Below are positions 10,301 to 17,434 of a stretch of 43,922 nucleotides of DNA, one piece after another. Under the pieces are notes generated by a model. It had not been told where the DNA came from. It was given only the letters and a program-made list of their open reading frames with translations, and made no database searches. This stretch comes from a virus. Numbering within the stretch: the first letter of the stretch is position 1; each line of letters begins with the position of its first letter. The DNA lies in IMG/VR virus record IMGVR_UViG_3300033553_000213, positions 1 through 43,922 of that record; one strand, 5' to 3'. The translations under genes and the position numbers were made by a program.

Positions 10301-11478
10301 CTAGCTTAATGAGTACCGCAGCCTTGATTTCTCCTGCTGCAGATATGGATGATCCAAAGCGTGTTAACTTTATAACTATACAGCATGCTCAAGGTATATC
10401 AGCCAAAGGCTATAAACCTACGCCATTAAGAACTGGCTATGAATATGTAATAGCTGAACGTACCGATGACCTGTATGCAACTACTGCTAAACAGAAAGGT
10501 AAAGTTACTGCTGTTAATAAAGAAGCAATAACTGTTGAGTACGCAGATGGTTCTAAAGTATCTGTACAGTTGGGTAGAAGGTTTGGTACAGCAGCTGGTA
10601 GTGTTTATCCACACTCAGTTGTAACAGACTTTGAAAAAGGTGCAATAGTAGATGTAGGTGATTGTATTGCCTATAATGAAAACTACTTCACTCCAGATGT
10701 ACTGTCACCTAAACAAGTTCTATGGAAGGCCGGTGTGTTGGCTAGGACAGCTATATTAGAATCCTCAGATACATTTGAAGATTCATCTGCTATCTCCGAA
10801 GCAATGGCCAAAGAGCTAGGATCTGACGTAACTAAAGTTAGATATATGTTTGTTGAGTTTGGTCAGACCATTGGTAATTTGGTTAAGGAAGGCGATAAAG
10901 TAGAACCAGAATCTATTTTATGTACTATAGAGGATATGGTAACTTCTGATAACAAACTATTTACTGACGATAACTTAGAAACATTGAAGCTTCTTTCTGG
11001 AAGTGCACCTAAGTCTAAGTACAGTGGTGTAGTAGAGAAGATTGAAGTTGTGTACTATGGTGATAGCGAAGATATGTCAGAGTCTATGAGAGCTCTTGTA
11101 GCCATTACGGATAAAGAACTAGCTAAACAAAGACGTGCACTAGGGAAGAAGATTGTAACTGGTGGTGTAGATGACAGCTTGCGTATCGATAACAAAACAT
11201 TGGAATTGGATACAGCTGTTATTAAAGTTTACATCACTAAGGAAGAGTCAACTGGAACTGGTGATAAGGGCGTATTTGGTAATCAGATGAAAACTATCTT
11301 TGGTCGTATTATGGAGGGTGTTAATGAAACAGAATCGGGTGAGCCAATTGATGCGTTATTCTCGTATCAGTCTATAGCTAACCGTGTTGTTCTTAGTCCT
11401 GAAGTAATGGGTACCACCAATACTTTATTAAGTGTTCTTTCTAAACATGTAGCAGATATCTACTTTGGTAGCAAATAA
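7324..11478 (+). CDS. RNA polymerase beta subunit (multisubunit, phage-encoded)
   Basis: 1384 residues, close to E. coli beta (1342), so apparently unsplit. Recognisable C-terminal landmarks: RIFEESDMGTISEATVDSGD (about residues 942-961) matches the bacterial region HPSHYGRICPIETPEG. GDKGVFGNQMKTIFGRI (from about 1313) matches GDKMAGRHGNKGVISKI. ANRVVLSPEVMGTTNTLL (about 1352-1369) matches PSRMNIGQILETHLG. A charged, repetitive Glu/Lys stretch at about residues 297-360 looks like a linker. The gene follows the beta' N-terminal gene by 19 bases, with a GAGG site upstream, so the two are probably co-transcribed. It probably belongs to the virion-packaged enzyme (compare phiKZ gp178), judged from its structural-gene neighbours; the early (non-virion) enzyme is the alternative. 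Confidence 0.9.
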   Translation: MLTYQRFYKQFGTRKISQLERPVINRLEDITLPRDSIYHYLPEDSSVSGINSDHWAVRDAKRLVFVDHVLEYPSPLNVGNPRKASVSSKGLVKAYHKRHRKLKEVRDLDKAIKDPKTPLIVNYAILPQLYNYTKSVYSNYYKRQNIIQALWANIEAKGTTIQRDNYITIELPKRIPSISLLRKAEEDLPTALMEDFPGLSDLIILDIWRWLGEHREISMLSKVSQVAIDRTDIILKRDNRWVLINLGLIDEWRKGVEDDGNVGPRALQKYFLKLLITLFESASAPPETTVDVNVVDKEDTREETTKEKLESTYEVVDKAEVKRVLKEIDKDEELDEELDALNRISEQAELAEQEDIFTVDGIETGGGIIEKAEELAQNGTISAAEYKRYEKMAKAHEEIKNPYTGKGSLMDSASIDFKDLAIDSPEKFKDKAQVIDKSMLGSTIGPFDKEYTQKILPKDITGAILNITKAGVAITDYEVETVEDIANEYQIHTVRVSPLGGSRSTLSFKVPVISPEGTYVSNGIKYRMRKQRADMPVRKVNSTSVALTSYYGKVFVKRSSKVVHDYQGWLAKHIRLINMDKADERVSDVMIADNFKLDVEVPKLYSALGINFESFKADGITFYLNHAKREEFFKIDKIKSIEKKGMVVIGKKGSNFILVDENDTLYLINGEEPKVLGRIEDILQLDKSKAPIETAEIGLFGSSVPLGFVLAYYGGLDKLINSLGGDVKRIPATEKLELSDEEYAIQFEDEYLVINKEDKLISLVLSGFRNYKKSIKRFSIHDFNKKDVYFNILSDYGLGVRQLRELDLLKDMFIDPITLEILKELKQPTTWMGLLKYAAELLLTDYTLKETDLREMRIKGYERVAGAVYSELVRSMRMYKGKGGIGNATIDLNPYAVWKTINSDPSVTISEESNPIKNVNEKEAITFMGVGGRGRDSMVGRTRIFEESDMGTISEATVDSGDVAINTYSTANPKLSNLRGVTSRYDKSKDGPASLMSTAALISPAADMDDPKRVNFITIQHAQGISAKGYKPTPLRTGYEYVIAERTDDLYATTAKQKGKVTAVNKEAITVEYADGSKVSVQLGRRFGTAAGSVYPHSVVTDFEKGAIVDVGDCIAYNENYFTPDVLSPKQVLWKAGVLARTAILESSDTFEDSSAISEAMAKELGSDVTKVRYMFVEFGQTIGNLVKEGDKVEPESILCTIEDMVTSDNKLFTDDNLETLKLLSGSAPKSKYSGVVEKIEVVYYGDSEDMSESMRALVAITDKELAKQRRALGKKIVTGGVDDSLRIDNKTLELDTAVIKVYITKEESTGTGDKGVFGNQMKTIFGRIMEGVNETESGEPIDALFSYQSIANRVVLSPEVMGTTNTLLSVLSKHVADIYFGSK

Positions 11479-11490
11479 GTTACTATATTC

Positions 11491-11512
11491 AGGTCCCATT
11501 GATTTGGGGTCT
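11491..11512 (+). terminator. Hairpin after the beta gene
   Basis: AGGTCCCA (11491-11498) pairs with TGGGGTCT (11505-11512) using two G-U pairs, followed by GTTTAAAA. It sits 13 bases after the beta stop codon. The weak tail suggests attenuation or processing more than full termination, since the next gene starts 22 bases on. Confidence 0.4.
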
Positions 11513-11533
11513 GTTTAAAACTAAGGAATTATA

Positions 11534-11725
11534 ATGTCAAAAACGAGTGAAACAAATTTAAAGACTTTAAGTCATGCAATTGAGCTGGCTACCAAAGTTA
11601 TCGAAAACGTAGCTAGTGATGCTGTCGCTAATACAGTCGATGGTAAACAAATGGCTAGTAGAGAAATTCAACATGCGGTTGCTGCTAAGATGCAATCTAC
11701 ATTAACTAGGAGTGTAACTAAATGA
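11534..11725 (+). CDS. Small conserved-looking protein, unknown function
   Basis: 63 residues, MSKTSETNLK start, predicted mostly alpha-helical with alternating Ala, Thr and charged residues. No signal peptide or metal motif is seen. The ribosome site AAGGA lies 8 bases upstream. The stop codon overlaps the start of the next gene (ATGATT at 11722), so translation is coupled to the 482-residue virion protein; a small head or assembly partner is a reasonable guess only. Confidence 0.7.
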   Translation: MSKTSETNLKTLSHAIELATKVIENVASDAVANTVDGKQMASREIQHAVAAKMQSTLTRSVTK

Positions 11726-13170
11726 TTAGACAAACAACTCTAGAAGCTGCATTCCCGCTAGCTGAGATCCTTGCTAAAAAGGGACTCCTTATAACTGCCA
11801 TTGATACCACCCCTATCAGTAAGCTTTTAAAAGCCGGACTAATCACCATGCCTACACGCGGTATTGATGATGAAAGCTTCCCTATTGAAGCCCAGATCCT
11901 AAAGGGTAGTCGTGCTGAAGATGCATCTGGTAATGTTACTCACGATGTTGTTATGGAAGAGTTAGTGAATACTATTTCTAGCACTGTCCGTAATAACCTT
12001 AATGTAGCACGCAATGTAGTTAACCCTATCATTAAAGATTCTGTTGCAGAAGCTGAAGAATATCTTTCACATGCAATGTCATTAAAGTCTACACATCTTC
12101 AAGTTAGACCAGTGTTCTTTAAGAATATATTCAACATGCCAAGCTTGCCTGATATGGTTGAACGTTTTAATGAAACACCATTTGCAGATATTAATTTAAA
12201 TATAGATGTACCTACACCTGTTGATCGTGATAGTCTTATTGACTTAGCAAAAACTGGTGGAGTTAATTTTGACGGCGAGTTAGTCTCATTTATGAGTAAG
12301 ATGACTGATGAAGCATTGGTAGGTACTTTTAATTCAGTGTTTGGTGAAAATCCTGTTTACCGTAAGAATTCTTTACGTGAAGTATGTAACATTGATGCTG
12401 ATGCCACTGGTGTCCTATTAGTTCACTTATGGGCACGTAAGCTTATGACAGATGTACCTGAGGGCGTTAAAGTATCCCTTATTGATTATCGTTCATATAT
12501 CTCTAGCATTATTGCACAATCAGGTCGTGCCCTGCTTGCTATCATTAATAAACGTGAAAGTAACATTAAGTATAACCGTCTTATCAATACATATCCACCA
12601 ATTGGTTCGCTGGGTAGTAAGTTACTTACAGTTGAAGTTAATGGCGATGTTTATAACAACTGGTTAAAAGAAGGTGGTTCACCTGAAACGTTATTTGGTG
12701 CAATGATCACTGATCGCGAAACAGGCTTTACTGCATTGATCGAAAAGAAAGATAATTATGAAAAGGAATGGGCTGTACGTGAGCGCATACTAACAACTAA
12801 GAATCGTCTTGAGAAATTCAATGAAGCTGCAGCTGCAATTGAAAGTGCAGTTGCTACACAGATCAATGACATTGACTCTACACTACTACCTGTAGAAAAG
12901 GGTGTATTACATGCACGTCTTAAAACAGTAGTTGGTACTTTGGAAGGCAAGTTCTATGAGAACATGTATTTAACTGTACGCGGTGTGGTTTGTAAAGTAA
13001 TGTTCCCTCACATGAATGCATATGAAATCTTAACAGCTATGGATCAAGTTGCTACTGACTTCCCTAATTTAGATATTAGAGAAGTGGCGTTACTTGCAAC
13101 CATTGAAGTTGTTTCTAGTTGGTGTGCTAAACTTTGTACCTTAGAGAACGTTGCACCTACATCGGAGTAA
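11722..13170 (+). CDS. Probable virion structural protein, head region
   Basis: 482 residues, soluble, no membrane segment. Features seen: an N-terminal helical region, mixed alpha/beta centre (SLIDYRSYISSIIAQSGRALLAI near 251-275) and a helical C-terminus. No catalytic motif is recognised. It overlaps the preceding 63-residue gene by 4 bases and precedes the prohead protease by 3 bases, forming a beta-to-protease operon. In phiKZ the genes between the protease (gp175) and the virion polymerase subunit (gp178) include virion proteins; an equivalent role is inferred from this order alone. Confidence 0.65.
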   Translation: MIRQTTLEAAFPLAEILAKKGLLITAIDTTPISKLLKAGLITMPTRGIDDESFPIEAQILKGSRAEDASGNVTHDVVMEELVNTISSTVRNNLNVARNVVNPIIKDSVAEAEEYLSHAMSLKSTHLQVRPVFFKNIFNMPSLPDMVERFNETPFADINLNIDVPTPVDRDSLIDLAKTGGVNFDGELVSFMSKMTDEALVGTFNSVFGENPVYRKNSLREVCNIDADATGVLLVHLWARKLMTDVPEGVKVSLIDYRSYISSIIAQSGRALLAIINKRESNIKYNRLINTYPPIGSLGSKLLTVEVNGDVYNNWLKEGGSPETLFGAMITDRETGFTALIEKKDNYEKEWAVRERILTTKNRLEKFNEAAAAIESAVATQINDIDSTLLPVEKGVLHARLKTVVGTLEGKFYENMYLTVRGVVCKVMFPHMNAYEILTAMDQVATDFPNLDIREVALLATIEVVSSWCAKLCTLENVAPTSE

Positions 13171-13173
13171 AGA

Positions 13174-13959
13174 ATGGCTGAAGTAAATAGAAGTGCTGTA
13201 TATTCTTGTACAGCTCTAGTGGGTAGTAATAAGACTGGTAAGTTAACCCCTGACGCTGATGGGTATTATACATTAGTTGTCGGTGGGTTAGATGTATATA
13301 ACTCTGCTGGTGCATTCTATCCGCTAAATACAGGTAAGAAAATCTTTGAAGAGTCTAGTAGTCTCATGCGACGAGTTCGTGATGGTGCTTGTAAAGGCGA
13401 GACAGGTCATCCTAAACCGTTACCTGGACAAACTCAACGTGAGTTTATTCAACGTGTAATGATTATTGAGGAAACTAAAGTCTGTGCTCATTTCAAAAGC
13501 TTCTGGTTAGAAGAACGTATGATTAATGGTCAAACGATTATTGCCATCGTTGCAGAAGTTAAACCAGCTGGTGTAAATGGCCCTGCGTTAAAAGAAGCTT
13601 TAGAGAATCGTCATGAAAATGTAGCGTTCTCTATTAGAAGTCTTACACAGGACTACAATACACCTACTGGAATGTTAGTTAAGAACCTAAAAACAGTAAT
13701 TACATTTGATTGGGTTACTGAACCTGGTATCTCAGCTGCTAAGAAATGGAACGCTCCTGCACTAGAGTCGCTGGAGGATCATGTTGTTCTTCCGGAGTAT
13801 CTTACTGCTATTGATAACGTAGCTAAGCTTAGTGGTGTCTCTATGGAGCACTCACTGCTAGATACTGACTCAATCCGAGAAGACTTGGGTTGGCAAGAAT
13901 TACCTAGGAATGATGGTCGAAATGCAGCACCTGCTGTACCTAGATCAGCTAGCTGGTAA
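13174..13959 (+). CDS. Prohead (head maturation) serine protease
   Basis: 261 residues. The catalytic pattern of the T4 gp21/phiKZ gp175 prohead protease family is visible: GETGHP with His79, then ENVAFSIRS with Ser153 (candidate nucleophile) about 75 residues later in a beta-rich context. Family members cleave scaffold and head proteins during capsid maturation, usually after a small-x-Glu motif. The gene starts 3 bases after the upstream virion gene, with GGAG overlapping that gene's stop. The Pro/Ala-rich C-terminus (NAAPAVPRSASW) is probably flexible and may be self-processed. The third catalytic residue cannot be assigned by eye. Confidence 0.82.
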   Translation: MAEVNRSAVYSCTALVGSNKTGKLTPDADGYYTLVVGGLDVYNSAGAFYPLNTGKKIFEESSSLMRRVRDGACKGETGHPKPLPGQTQREFIQRVMIIEETKVCAHFKSFWLEERMINGQTIIAIVAEVKPAGVNGPALKEALENRHENVAFSIRSLTQDYNTPTGMLVKNLKTVITFDWVTEPGISAAKKWNAPALESLEDHVVLPEYLTAIDNVAKLSGVSMEHSLLDTDSIREDLGWQELPRNDGRNAAPAVPRSASW

Positions 13960-13971
13960 TATATAAATATT

Positions 13972-13999
13972 GAGAGGTAGCTTCGGTTACCTCTCTTAT
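13972..13999 (+). terminator. UUCG-loop hairpin followed by TTATG
   Basis: GAGAGGTAGC (13972-13981), tetraloop TTCG, GTTACCTCTC (13986-13995), one G-U pair, then TTATG instead of a U-run. It ends the polymerase-protease operon. Confidence 0.7.
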
Positions 14000-14016
14000 G
14001 TCGTTTAAAGGTTAAT

Positions 14017-14178
14017 ATGAGAAGATTATTACTTGCAGTTGCAATAACTGCCCTATATGGCTGTGCTACTCAGCCTTACATTACAGTGGCCAATGATGCA
14101 ATCCATTACACTGTTATTGGTGCTTTACCAGTTCCTATCTATCTCCAATATAGTTGGGAGTTCTATGGACCGCAGTAA
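14017..14178 (+). CDS. Small lipoprotein, 53 residues
   Basis: Starts ATG at 14017 after AAAGG. The product begins MRRLLLAVAITALYGC: two Arg, a hydrophobic core and lipobox LYGC with lipidation Cys16. The mature part is only 38 residues, neutral, rich in Tyr and Pro. It lies between two hairpin or promoter-bearing gaps, so it is separately expressed. Phage lipoproteins this small are often superinfection-exclusion or outer-membrane receptor-masking factors (such as T5 Llp) or outer-membrane spanins; which one applies here cannot be told. A lone gene far from lysis genes argues mildly against a spanin. Confidence 0.8.
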   Translation: MRRLLLAVAITALYGCATQPYITVANDAIHYTVIGALPVPIYLQYSWEFYGPQ

Positions 14179-14240
14179 AAACGTAGGTACCTGACATATA
14201 ACTTGTATTAAAATCAATTTATATAAACGGAGACACTAAC

Positions 14241-15098
14241 ATGTCAAATGAGCACAACGATACAGAACAACACCCTATTGAAGCTAGTGTGACTACAGTT
14301 TCACCTGAAGACTATGGTAGGCTTCAAGCTATGGAAAACCCACACCCTGATGACTTTAGTGTTCGAGCTGATGAAAATATAACCAAAGAAATGCCAGAAG
14401 GTTTTAAGTACGAAGATGAAGAACCTACACAGGCTAGTGTGGAAGGTGTTGATTGGAATGGCGATGACTCCGATGGTAGTGACGATAATATTGATATGGT
14501 AAGGGCCCATGCTGAATTTGGTAATGATGTCCATGTAACTGACTTTAATTATACTTCAGAAGAGTTAATAGGTTCTATTGAAGAGATTGGTAAAACACTT
14601 AGCATGGAACCTGGATCTCTAGTAAATATAGGTAAAGTTAATGAAAGATGCCAAGCATACTCAGTAGCGCTTGAAGCACTTCGTTTTGTACGTGCCCACG
14701 AGGCTAAGTCACCTGCACCAATAACAATGGCCACGGCTAAGCTAGAAACTCCTAGTGAAGCTCCTGAGGCTTCTGAATATTCTTTAATAGAGAAGAGTTT
14801 CTTAAATGACTTGGCTAACTCTGTAGTTAAAACTGAAGTTGCTATACCTGATATTGTTAAAATGTTATCCGGTATGCAGGCACAGCTTACACAAAACAGA
14901 GCTGACCAAGAAGAACTTGCTGGACTTTTAACCAATGCTATTAAAATGCAGGTTAGTTTAGTCGGCGGCATAAAGGGCATTGAGGCTAAAGTTAATAGTC
15001 TACCTGCACATACTGAAAGTCTATCTACTATCGTCGGGGATATTGGCGGATTAGCTGATGAAATTGCCGGTGTTAAAAACCAAATTAGAAACCTCTAA
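14241..15098 (+). CDS. Acidic coiled-coil protein, possible head-interior protein
   Basis: 285 residues. Residues 1-95 are strongly acidic and low in hydrophobics (DWNGDDSDGSDDNID), so likely disordered. Residues 185-285 have heptad-like spacing of Leu, Ile and Val and probably form a coiled coil. A Ser/Pro/Ala-rich linker joins them (KLETPSEAPEASEYS). Several Ser/Ala-x-Glu tripeptides could be prohead-protease sites. Start ATG 14241 follows CGGAG. The position two genes after the protease would suit an internal head or scaffold-like component, but this is inference; no homologue is recognised. Confidence 0.7.
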   Translation: MSNEHNDTEQHPIEASVTTVSPEDYGRLQAMENPHPDDFSVRADENITKEMPEGFKYEDEEPTQASVEGVDWNGDDSDGSDDNIDMVRAHAEFGNDVHVTDFNYTSEELIGSIEEIGKTLSMEPGSLVNIGKVNERCQAYSVALEALRFVRAHEAKSPAPITMATAKLETPSEAPEASEYSLIEKSFLNDLANSVVKTEVAIPDIVKMLSGMQAQLTQNRADQEELAGLLTNAIKMQVSLVGGIKGIEAKVNSLPAHTESLSTIVGDIGGLADEIAGVKNQIRNL

Positions 15099-15144
15099 TT
15101 AGTCTAGGTAATGTATGTTGAATTGATTCGAAATATTAATAAAC

Positions 15145-15155
15145 CTATATTACTA
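15145..15155 (+). promoter_or_regulatory. Early-promoter element CTATATTACTA (copy 1)
   Basis: Exact 11-base element shared with 26754, 32381 and 42289. It contains TATATTAC, matching the AT-rich early promoter core described for phiKZ. It lies 139 bases before the start codon of the 151-residue gene, leaving a long structured leader. Confidence 0.75.
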
Positions 15156-15183
15156 AGATGAACACAGTACAATAATGTACAAA

Positions 15184-15239
15184 AGAGTTAGTTGCAACTT
15201 ACTCTTAGGCCGTGTATTTTTATACACGTATGACCTAAG
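15184..15239 (+). promoter_or_regulatory. Structured 5' leader with two stacked hairpins
   Basis: Hairpin 1: AGAGTTAGTT/AACTTACTCT (15184-15205, one mismatch). Hairpin 2: outer stem CTTAGG/CCTAAG (15204-15239) enclosing CGTGTAT-TTTT-ATACACG (15211-15228). They share two bases. Mid-leader, between the early element and the ribosome site, they could stabilise the mRNA or control translation. A short GAGATCTC palindrome follows. Confidence 0.6.
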
Positions 15240-15293
15240 ATTTGAGAGAGATCTCGAAAATTAATTAAAAACTTTAAAATTAAAGGAGTAGAA

Positions 15294-15749
15294 ATGTCTA
15301 CTAAAACTTATAGTCAAGAAGTACGTGATGTAGCAGATTCAGTTAAAGCGAAAATGAAACTTGGTGACAATGGTATCGTTACCATGGATAAAGATGCATT
15401 CGAAGCTACGTTGGAAGGTACCGAACTATCGTTGAAAGATTTTAAAGCGTGTCAAAACCACCGTGACCTTTTTGTTGCTGGTCAAGGACTTGCATTGGGT
15501 GAGATCGGTCTTGCTGCAATGAAGAAAGATAAGAAGCTTCCTCAAGTATCTGTTGAAACTAAGATCCACAAAGATAAAGTCTCTGCTGCGTTCACTCGCT
15601 CTAAGATGGTATCAGATGGTAAAGGCGGACAACAAGAAAAGTTTGGTTCATTAGCATCTCGTGTTGTTGCTAATGGCGCAGGTAATCGTGGACAGCATAA
15701 GCTAGTTCGTGTTCACCTAAGCGACTTAGCTAAAGAAGCAATGGGTTAA
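15294..15749 (+). CDS. Early protein, paralogue of the next gene
   Basis: 151 residues. The N-terminal half is alpha/beta with FEATLEGTELSLKDFKACQNH (residues 38-58). The C-terminal half (about 88-151) is basic and Gly-rich, suggesting nucleic-acid or phosphate contact. It aligns along most of its length with the 172-residue product of the following gene (see the finding on this pair). Expression signals are strong: an early element, structured leader, AAAGGAG site and a tight terminator downstream, so it is likely abundant soon after infection. No known family is recognised. Confidence 0.75.
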   Translation: MSTKTYSQEVRDVADSVKAKMKLGDNGIVTMDKDAFEATLEGTELSLKDFKACQNHRDLFVAGQGLALGEIGLAAMKKDKKLPQVSVETKIHKDKVSAAFTRSKMVSDGKGGQQEKFGSLASRVVANGAGNRGQHKLVRVHLSDLAKEAMG

Positions 15750-15772
15750 ACAACTCTGCAGTTAGCAATTCA

Positions 15773-15803
15773 GAAAGCCGACATCGTCGGCTTTCTTTTA
15801 TGT
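15773..15803 (+). terminator. Strong intrinsic terminator
   Basis: GAAAGCCGAC (15773-15782), loop ATC, GTCGGCTTTC (15786-15795), then TTTTATG. A perfect 10-bp stem with a U-run that continues into the TATG signature seen at other gene ends here. Confidence 0.88.
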
Positions 15804-15846
15804 CGCTTATCATTTATTTTTTTAACATTATATTTAAGGAACAATA

Positions 15847-16365
15847 ATGGAAAATACATTTGTAGAACCAAACCGTGGAACTACTGGTCCAGTTACTGTG
15901 GACCCACGTATCATTGAGATGGCTGAAAAGTTCAGCTCTAAGATATACCCTGTAACAGCAGGTGATCCTAATAGATCAATTAGATATACTGCCGATGAGT
16001 ATCTATTTGAGGACTCACTAGATGGTACTGGGATTACAGTGGATATGGTTAAGCGCATCCATGACCATATGGATTTATATTACGCTGCACTGGGACTCAC
16101 TTTAGGTAATAAGCTTATAGATGATTTAGCATCGGAGCACCCTACTAATCCTAAACGTCTGGCACTTAAGCTACATACTGACGTAGCACATCGACGGGTT
16201 CTTACTACCATTAGAAGTCAAGAAGATGCAGATGCTGAACCCCTTCACTGGGATCTGGTTACTAAAGTCTCTTATATGCCTAGTCATAACTCTCCAGTAT
16301 ATGCGGATCTAAGAAAGGGACTAAGTATAAAAATCGCCAAGGTTCGTGAAGTACGTAAACCATAG
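15847..16365 (+). CDS. Paralogue of the upstream 151-residue early protein
   Basis: 172 residues. FEDSLDGTGITVDMVKRIHDH aligns with FEATLEGTELSLKDFKACQNH of its neighbour, and MDLYYAALGLTLGNKLIDDL with RDLFVAGQGLALGEIGLAAM; the following segments also keep spacing. It therefore arose by tandem duplication and has diverged strongly. It lacks the neighbour's Gly-rich tail. AAGGA lies 8 bases before the ATG. The intervening terminator suggests independent or read-through expression. No function is recognised. Confidence 0.72.
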   Translation: MENTFVEPNRGTTGPVTVDPRIIEMAEKFSSKIYPVTAGDPNRSIRYTADEYLFEDSLDGTGITVDMVKRIHDHMDLYYAALGLTLGNKLIDDLASEHPTNPKRLALKLHTDVAHRRVLTTIRSQEDADAEPLHWDLVTKVSYMPSHNSPVYADLRKGLSIKIAKVREVRKP

Positions 16366-16373
16366 TAAGCATT

Positions 16374-16394
16374 GGGGGTGGATATCCATCCCCC
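16374..16394 (+). terminator. GC-rich hairpin after the paralogue pair
   Basis: GGGGG (16374-16378) and TGGATATCCA form a near-perfect palindrome ending in CCCCC (16390-16394) with one bulged T. No U-run follows; it may act as an RNA 3'-end stabiliser. Confidence 0.5.
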
Positions 16395-16489
16395 TCCCCT
16401 CAATAATGTTTCATTTAAAGTTTGTTTTTTAATGTAGTAAAATTTAAGGATTAAGTATAAATTAAATATATTAATTATAAGGAAAGGCA

Positions 16490-16549
16490 ATGGTGTCTAT
16501 TAGAACATTTTTAATAATTGGGTTAAGGCTGCAGGGGTTACAAATATGA
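16490..16549 (+). CDS. Possible 19-residue leader peptide overlapping the next gene
   Basis: ATG 16490 with AAGGAAAGG just upstream encodes MVSIRTFLIIGLRLQGLQI. Its TGA (16547-16549) overlaps the downstream ATG (16546) as ATGA. The upstream ribosome site is better than that of the downstream gene, suggesting translational coupling. It could be a mere chance frame. Confidence 0.4.
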   Translation: MVSIRTFLIIGLRLQGLQI

Positions 16550-17181
16550 CAGATTTAAATAAAGATACGGAAACTAAAGCTGACTCTAGTGTATTTGCAA
16601 AAGAATATGCTCGGTTACATGATTTAAGAATTAATCGTAAGGGTGGATTATTATATTCAGTGGAGCCTACTGGAACTCTCCAAGCTAATCCAACAGATCC
16701 CATTCTCAATAATATCAATGAATCATACGGCTCTACTGGCTGTGGGAAACGGGTAATTGATAGTTATGTTCCAATTGAGTTCCCAATTCCAATGAGTGGT
16801 AAACAGTACTACGCTTTTCGAAAGGAACTTAATGAAACTCGCGCTGAGCTAATTGAACGTGATATGAATACAGCTGGTGTTAGCTTTGATATCTCTCGCC
16901 TTAAAATGTTATATCACTCCCAGTCTGGTGCTCTTGGTGAAGGTACAGTTACTGTTGCAGATACTGAAATGCACAAAGCTTTCAATGATTGGCCTGAACC
17001 AAAGAATGAAACTACGGTTATCAATGATGATAAGCTTAATGAGATAATTGCGTTATTGGACGGTGGTCATTGGCCACAGACCTTTAGTCAAACTGCAATA
17101 TCTTTAACCGCCGCTAAATTGGCCGGTAAGAGATATCACTATAATGGTACACGTTTTACTAGAAAGAAAGGAAAACGATAA
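16546..17181 (+). CDS. Unknown protein, 211 residues
   Basis: Soluble alpha/beta protein with a charged N-terminus (MTDLNKDTETKADSS), a Pro-rich centre (VPIEFPIPMSGKQYYAF near 75-91) and a very basic tail (RYHYNGTRFTRKKGKR), which may contact nucleic acid. Its own ribosome site is weak (AGGGG) and its ATG overlaps the stop of the short leader frame. Its stop overlaps the next start (TAATG at 17181). No family is recognised. Confidence 0.65.
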   Translation: MTDLNKDTETKADSSVFAKEYARLHDLRINRKGGLLYSVEPTGTLQANPTDPILNNINESYGSTGCGKRVIDSYVPIEFPIPMSGKQYYAFRKELNETRAELIERDMNTAGVSFDISRLKMLYHSQSGALGEGTVTVADTEMHKAFNDWPEPKNETTVINDDKLNEIIALLDGGHWPQTFSQTAISLTAAKLAGKRYHYNGTRFTRKKGKR

Positions 17182-17399
17182 TGGCGATCGAGAAAAATAA
17201 CCCTGAAGATAATAGTATTACTGTTACGTATAGAGAAGGCTCCGATCATCCATGGGTAAATAACCCTGAGGTAGATGCATGGGTTAAACGTTTAATGGAA
17301 GCCCCTGAACCTGAACCTCGTGTAGACAAACATGGTGTACCTAGACCACCTAGACGTAAAGGTAGGAATAAAGGTTCTAATAAACAATACGGTAGATAG
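17181..17399 (+). CDS. Small basic-tailed protein, unknown
   Basis: 72 residues; the N-terminal half is acidic and ends near EAPEPEPRVDK, the C-terminal half is Arg/Lys/Pro-rich (PRPPRRKGRNKGSNKQYGR). A short folded start with a disordered cationic tail is likely. The start overlaps the stop of the 211-residue gene, whose C-terminus is also basic, suggesting the two act together. Confidence 0.6.
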   Translation: MAIEKNNPEDNSITVTYREGSDHPWVNNPEVDAWVKRLMEAPEPEPRVDKHGVPRPPRRKGRNKGSNKQYGR

Positions 17400-17434
17400 C
17401 TACCGTATAAAACATTGAAAGAGAGTGTATTAAA

